Positions 4,533-5,341 of a DNA stretch of 5,341 bases are shown one piece after another. Each line of letters starts with the position of its first letter. The stretch's first letter is position 1. This DNA is from Dethiobacter sp. (GTDB lineage Bacteria > Bacillota_D > Dethiobacteria > Dethiobacterales > Dethiobacteraceae), in the NCBI GenBank assembly GCA_018333395.1, contig JAGXSQ010000099.1, positions 1-5,341 of the forward strand, written 5' to 3'. The translations under genes were made by a program, and so were the position numbers. A model generated the notes under the pieces. The model was not told the origin of the DNA and searched no databases. It saw only the letters and a list, made by a program, of their open reading frames with translations.

Positions 4533-5341
4533 ATGCGTGAAATAGACGTGGCGCAAATAACAGCAGCAATAGCCAAGTTGTGCCTGGACGCTAACTTTAA
4601 CCTGGGGGAAGACGTGCTGGCCTCCATTCAGGGAGCGCTGCAGGCGGAGCCTTCTCCCACGGGGAGGAACGCGTTGGAACAAGTGCTTGTTAATGCAGAA
4701 ATTGCGAGGGATGAACAGGTTCCCATGTGCCAGGACACGGGCTATGCAGTTGTCTTTGTGGAGCTTGGTCAAGACGTTCACCTGGTGGGCGGCGATCTTT
4801 ACGTCGCTATAAACGAAGGGGTGCGGCAGGGTTACGTGGATGGCTACCTGCGCAAATCTATTGTGGCCGACCCGCTCAACCGAGTTAATACCAAGGACAA
4901 CACTCCCGCTATTATTCACCTAGAGCTTGTTCCCGGCGACAGAGTTAAGCTGGTTGTAGCACCTAAAGGCGGCGGCAGTGAGAATATGAGCGCCGTCAAA
5001 ATGCTTAAACCCGCTGACGGGGTCAAGGGCGTGGCAGACTTTGTGGTCGACACGATCAGCAAGGCCGGTTCCAATCCCTGTCCGCCCGTGGTGGTGGGAG
5101 TCGGCATTGGCGGCACTTTTGAAAAAGTAGCTTATCTGGCCAAAAAAGCGTTGTTGCGTAAAATCGGCGTGCCTAATGCTGATCCGTTTTACGCGGGTTT
5201 GGAGAGGGATCTGCTGGAGAAAATAAATAAGCTGGGGATTGGGCCGCAAGGATATGGCGGACGGACGACGGCACTGGCGGTACATATAGAAACTTGCCCG
5301 GCACATATCGCCAGCCTCCCGGCGGCGGTCAATATCAACTG
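4533..5341 (+). CDS. fumA: Fumarate hydratase class I, alpha subunit (partial, C-terminus beyond right edge)
   Basis: 269 codons are visible from ATG 4533, against about 280 for a complete alpha subunit, so roughly the last dozen residues are missing. Family motifs in order: MCQDTG (Cys66), NTKDNTPA (120-126), PKGGGSENMSA (144-154), SNPCPPVVVGVGIGG (Cys183), KKALLRKIG, and the C-terminal ETCPAHIASLPAAVNIN. Cys66 and Cys183 fit two [4Fe-4S] ligands; the codon cut by the window edge (TG-) is probably the third, by comparison with alpha subunits that read NINC there. The enzyme reversibly hydrates fumarate to L-malate in the cytoplasm (TCA cycle or the methylmalonyl-CoA route) together with a separate beta subunit, expected just downstream. 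The sister enzyme L-tartrate dehydratase (TtdA) is the main alternative; the genome context beyond the edge would decide. It is oxygen-sensitive as a class, which fits an anaerobe. Confidence 0.92.
   Translation, partial: MREIDVAQITAAIAKLCLDANFNLGEDVLASIQGALQAEPSPTGRNALEQVLVNAEIARDEQVPMCQDTGYAVVFVELGQDVHLVGGDLYVAINEGVRQGYVDGYLRKSIVADPLNRVNTKDNTPAIIHLELVPGDRVKLVVAPKGGGSENMSAVKMLKPADGVKGVADFVVDTISKAGSNPCPPVVVGVGIGGTFEKVAYLAKKALLRKIGVPNADPFYAGLERDLLEKINKLGIGPQGYGGRTTALAVHIETCPAHIASLPAAVNIN

Noticed and set aside
4395..4919. 174-codon minus-strand ORF opposite fumarase
   Set aside because: It is the antisense shadow of a clear fumarase frame, and its protein has no recognisable motif.

Overview
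The window looks like a piece of a Firmicutes/Clostridia chromosome, probably the Desulfotomaculum/Pelotomaculum-type Peptococcaceae. This is inferred from the purine-rich AAGGAG-type ribosome sites, the style of the PAS-GGDEF-HD-GYP protein, a stand-alone class I fumarase alpha subunit, a membrane/TrkA-C protein of the Gram-positive type, and a Firmicutes-like initiator tRNA. No lineage marker settles it.

Left part (1-2977, all minus strand, read right to left). A large membrane-bound cyclic-di-GMP enzyme (PAS - TM - PAS - PAS - GGDEF - HD-GYP, 608-2977) overlaps by 7 nt a small XRE-type helix-turn-helix protein whose N-terminal DNA-binding half looks scrambled (318-614). After 45 bp comes a well-initiated ORF (272 to beyond the left edge). 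It encodes a coiled coil whose visible end is made of six base-perfect 21-bp repeats, each exactly one heptad. The three genes look like one transcription unit.

Middle part (2978-4171). A divergent intergenic region holds a good extended -10 promoter (3205-3233) for a potassium-channel-like membrane/TrkA-C protein. That protein is split into two ORFs by an ATGA overlap or one-base frameshift (3252-3671 and 3668-3919; together 222 aa, about the length I recall for the undivided family). Behind it lies a gene-free stretch that can fold into a closed multi-branch RNA structure (3945-4041), and then a hairpin with T-tracts on both sides (4139-4163). That hairpin serves as terminator for both the plus-strand unit and the converging tRNA gene.

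Right part (4172-5341). An initiator tRNA-Met (minus, 4172-4247) has a clean TTGACA-17-TAAACT promoter and an unusual G31-U39 wobble in its anticodon stem. A gene-free divergent region with a perfect 7-bp-arm inverted repeat follows. Then comes the start of a fumarate hydratase class I alpha subunit (4533 to beyond the right edge).

The most interesting items are the heptad-perfect repeat array, the folded region between the TrkA-C gene and the tRNA, the split TrkA-C gene, the scrambled XRE N-terminus and the wobble in the initiator tRNA. I see no CRISPR, insertion sequence or phage module, and no clearly new multi-gene system.
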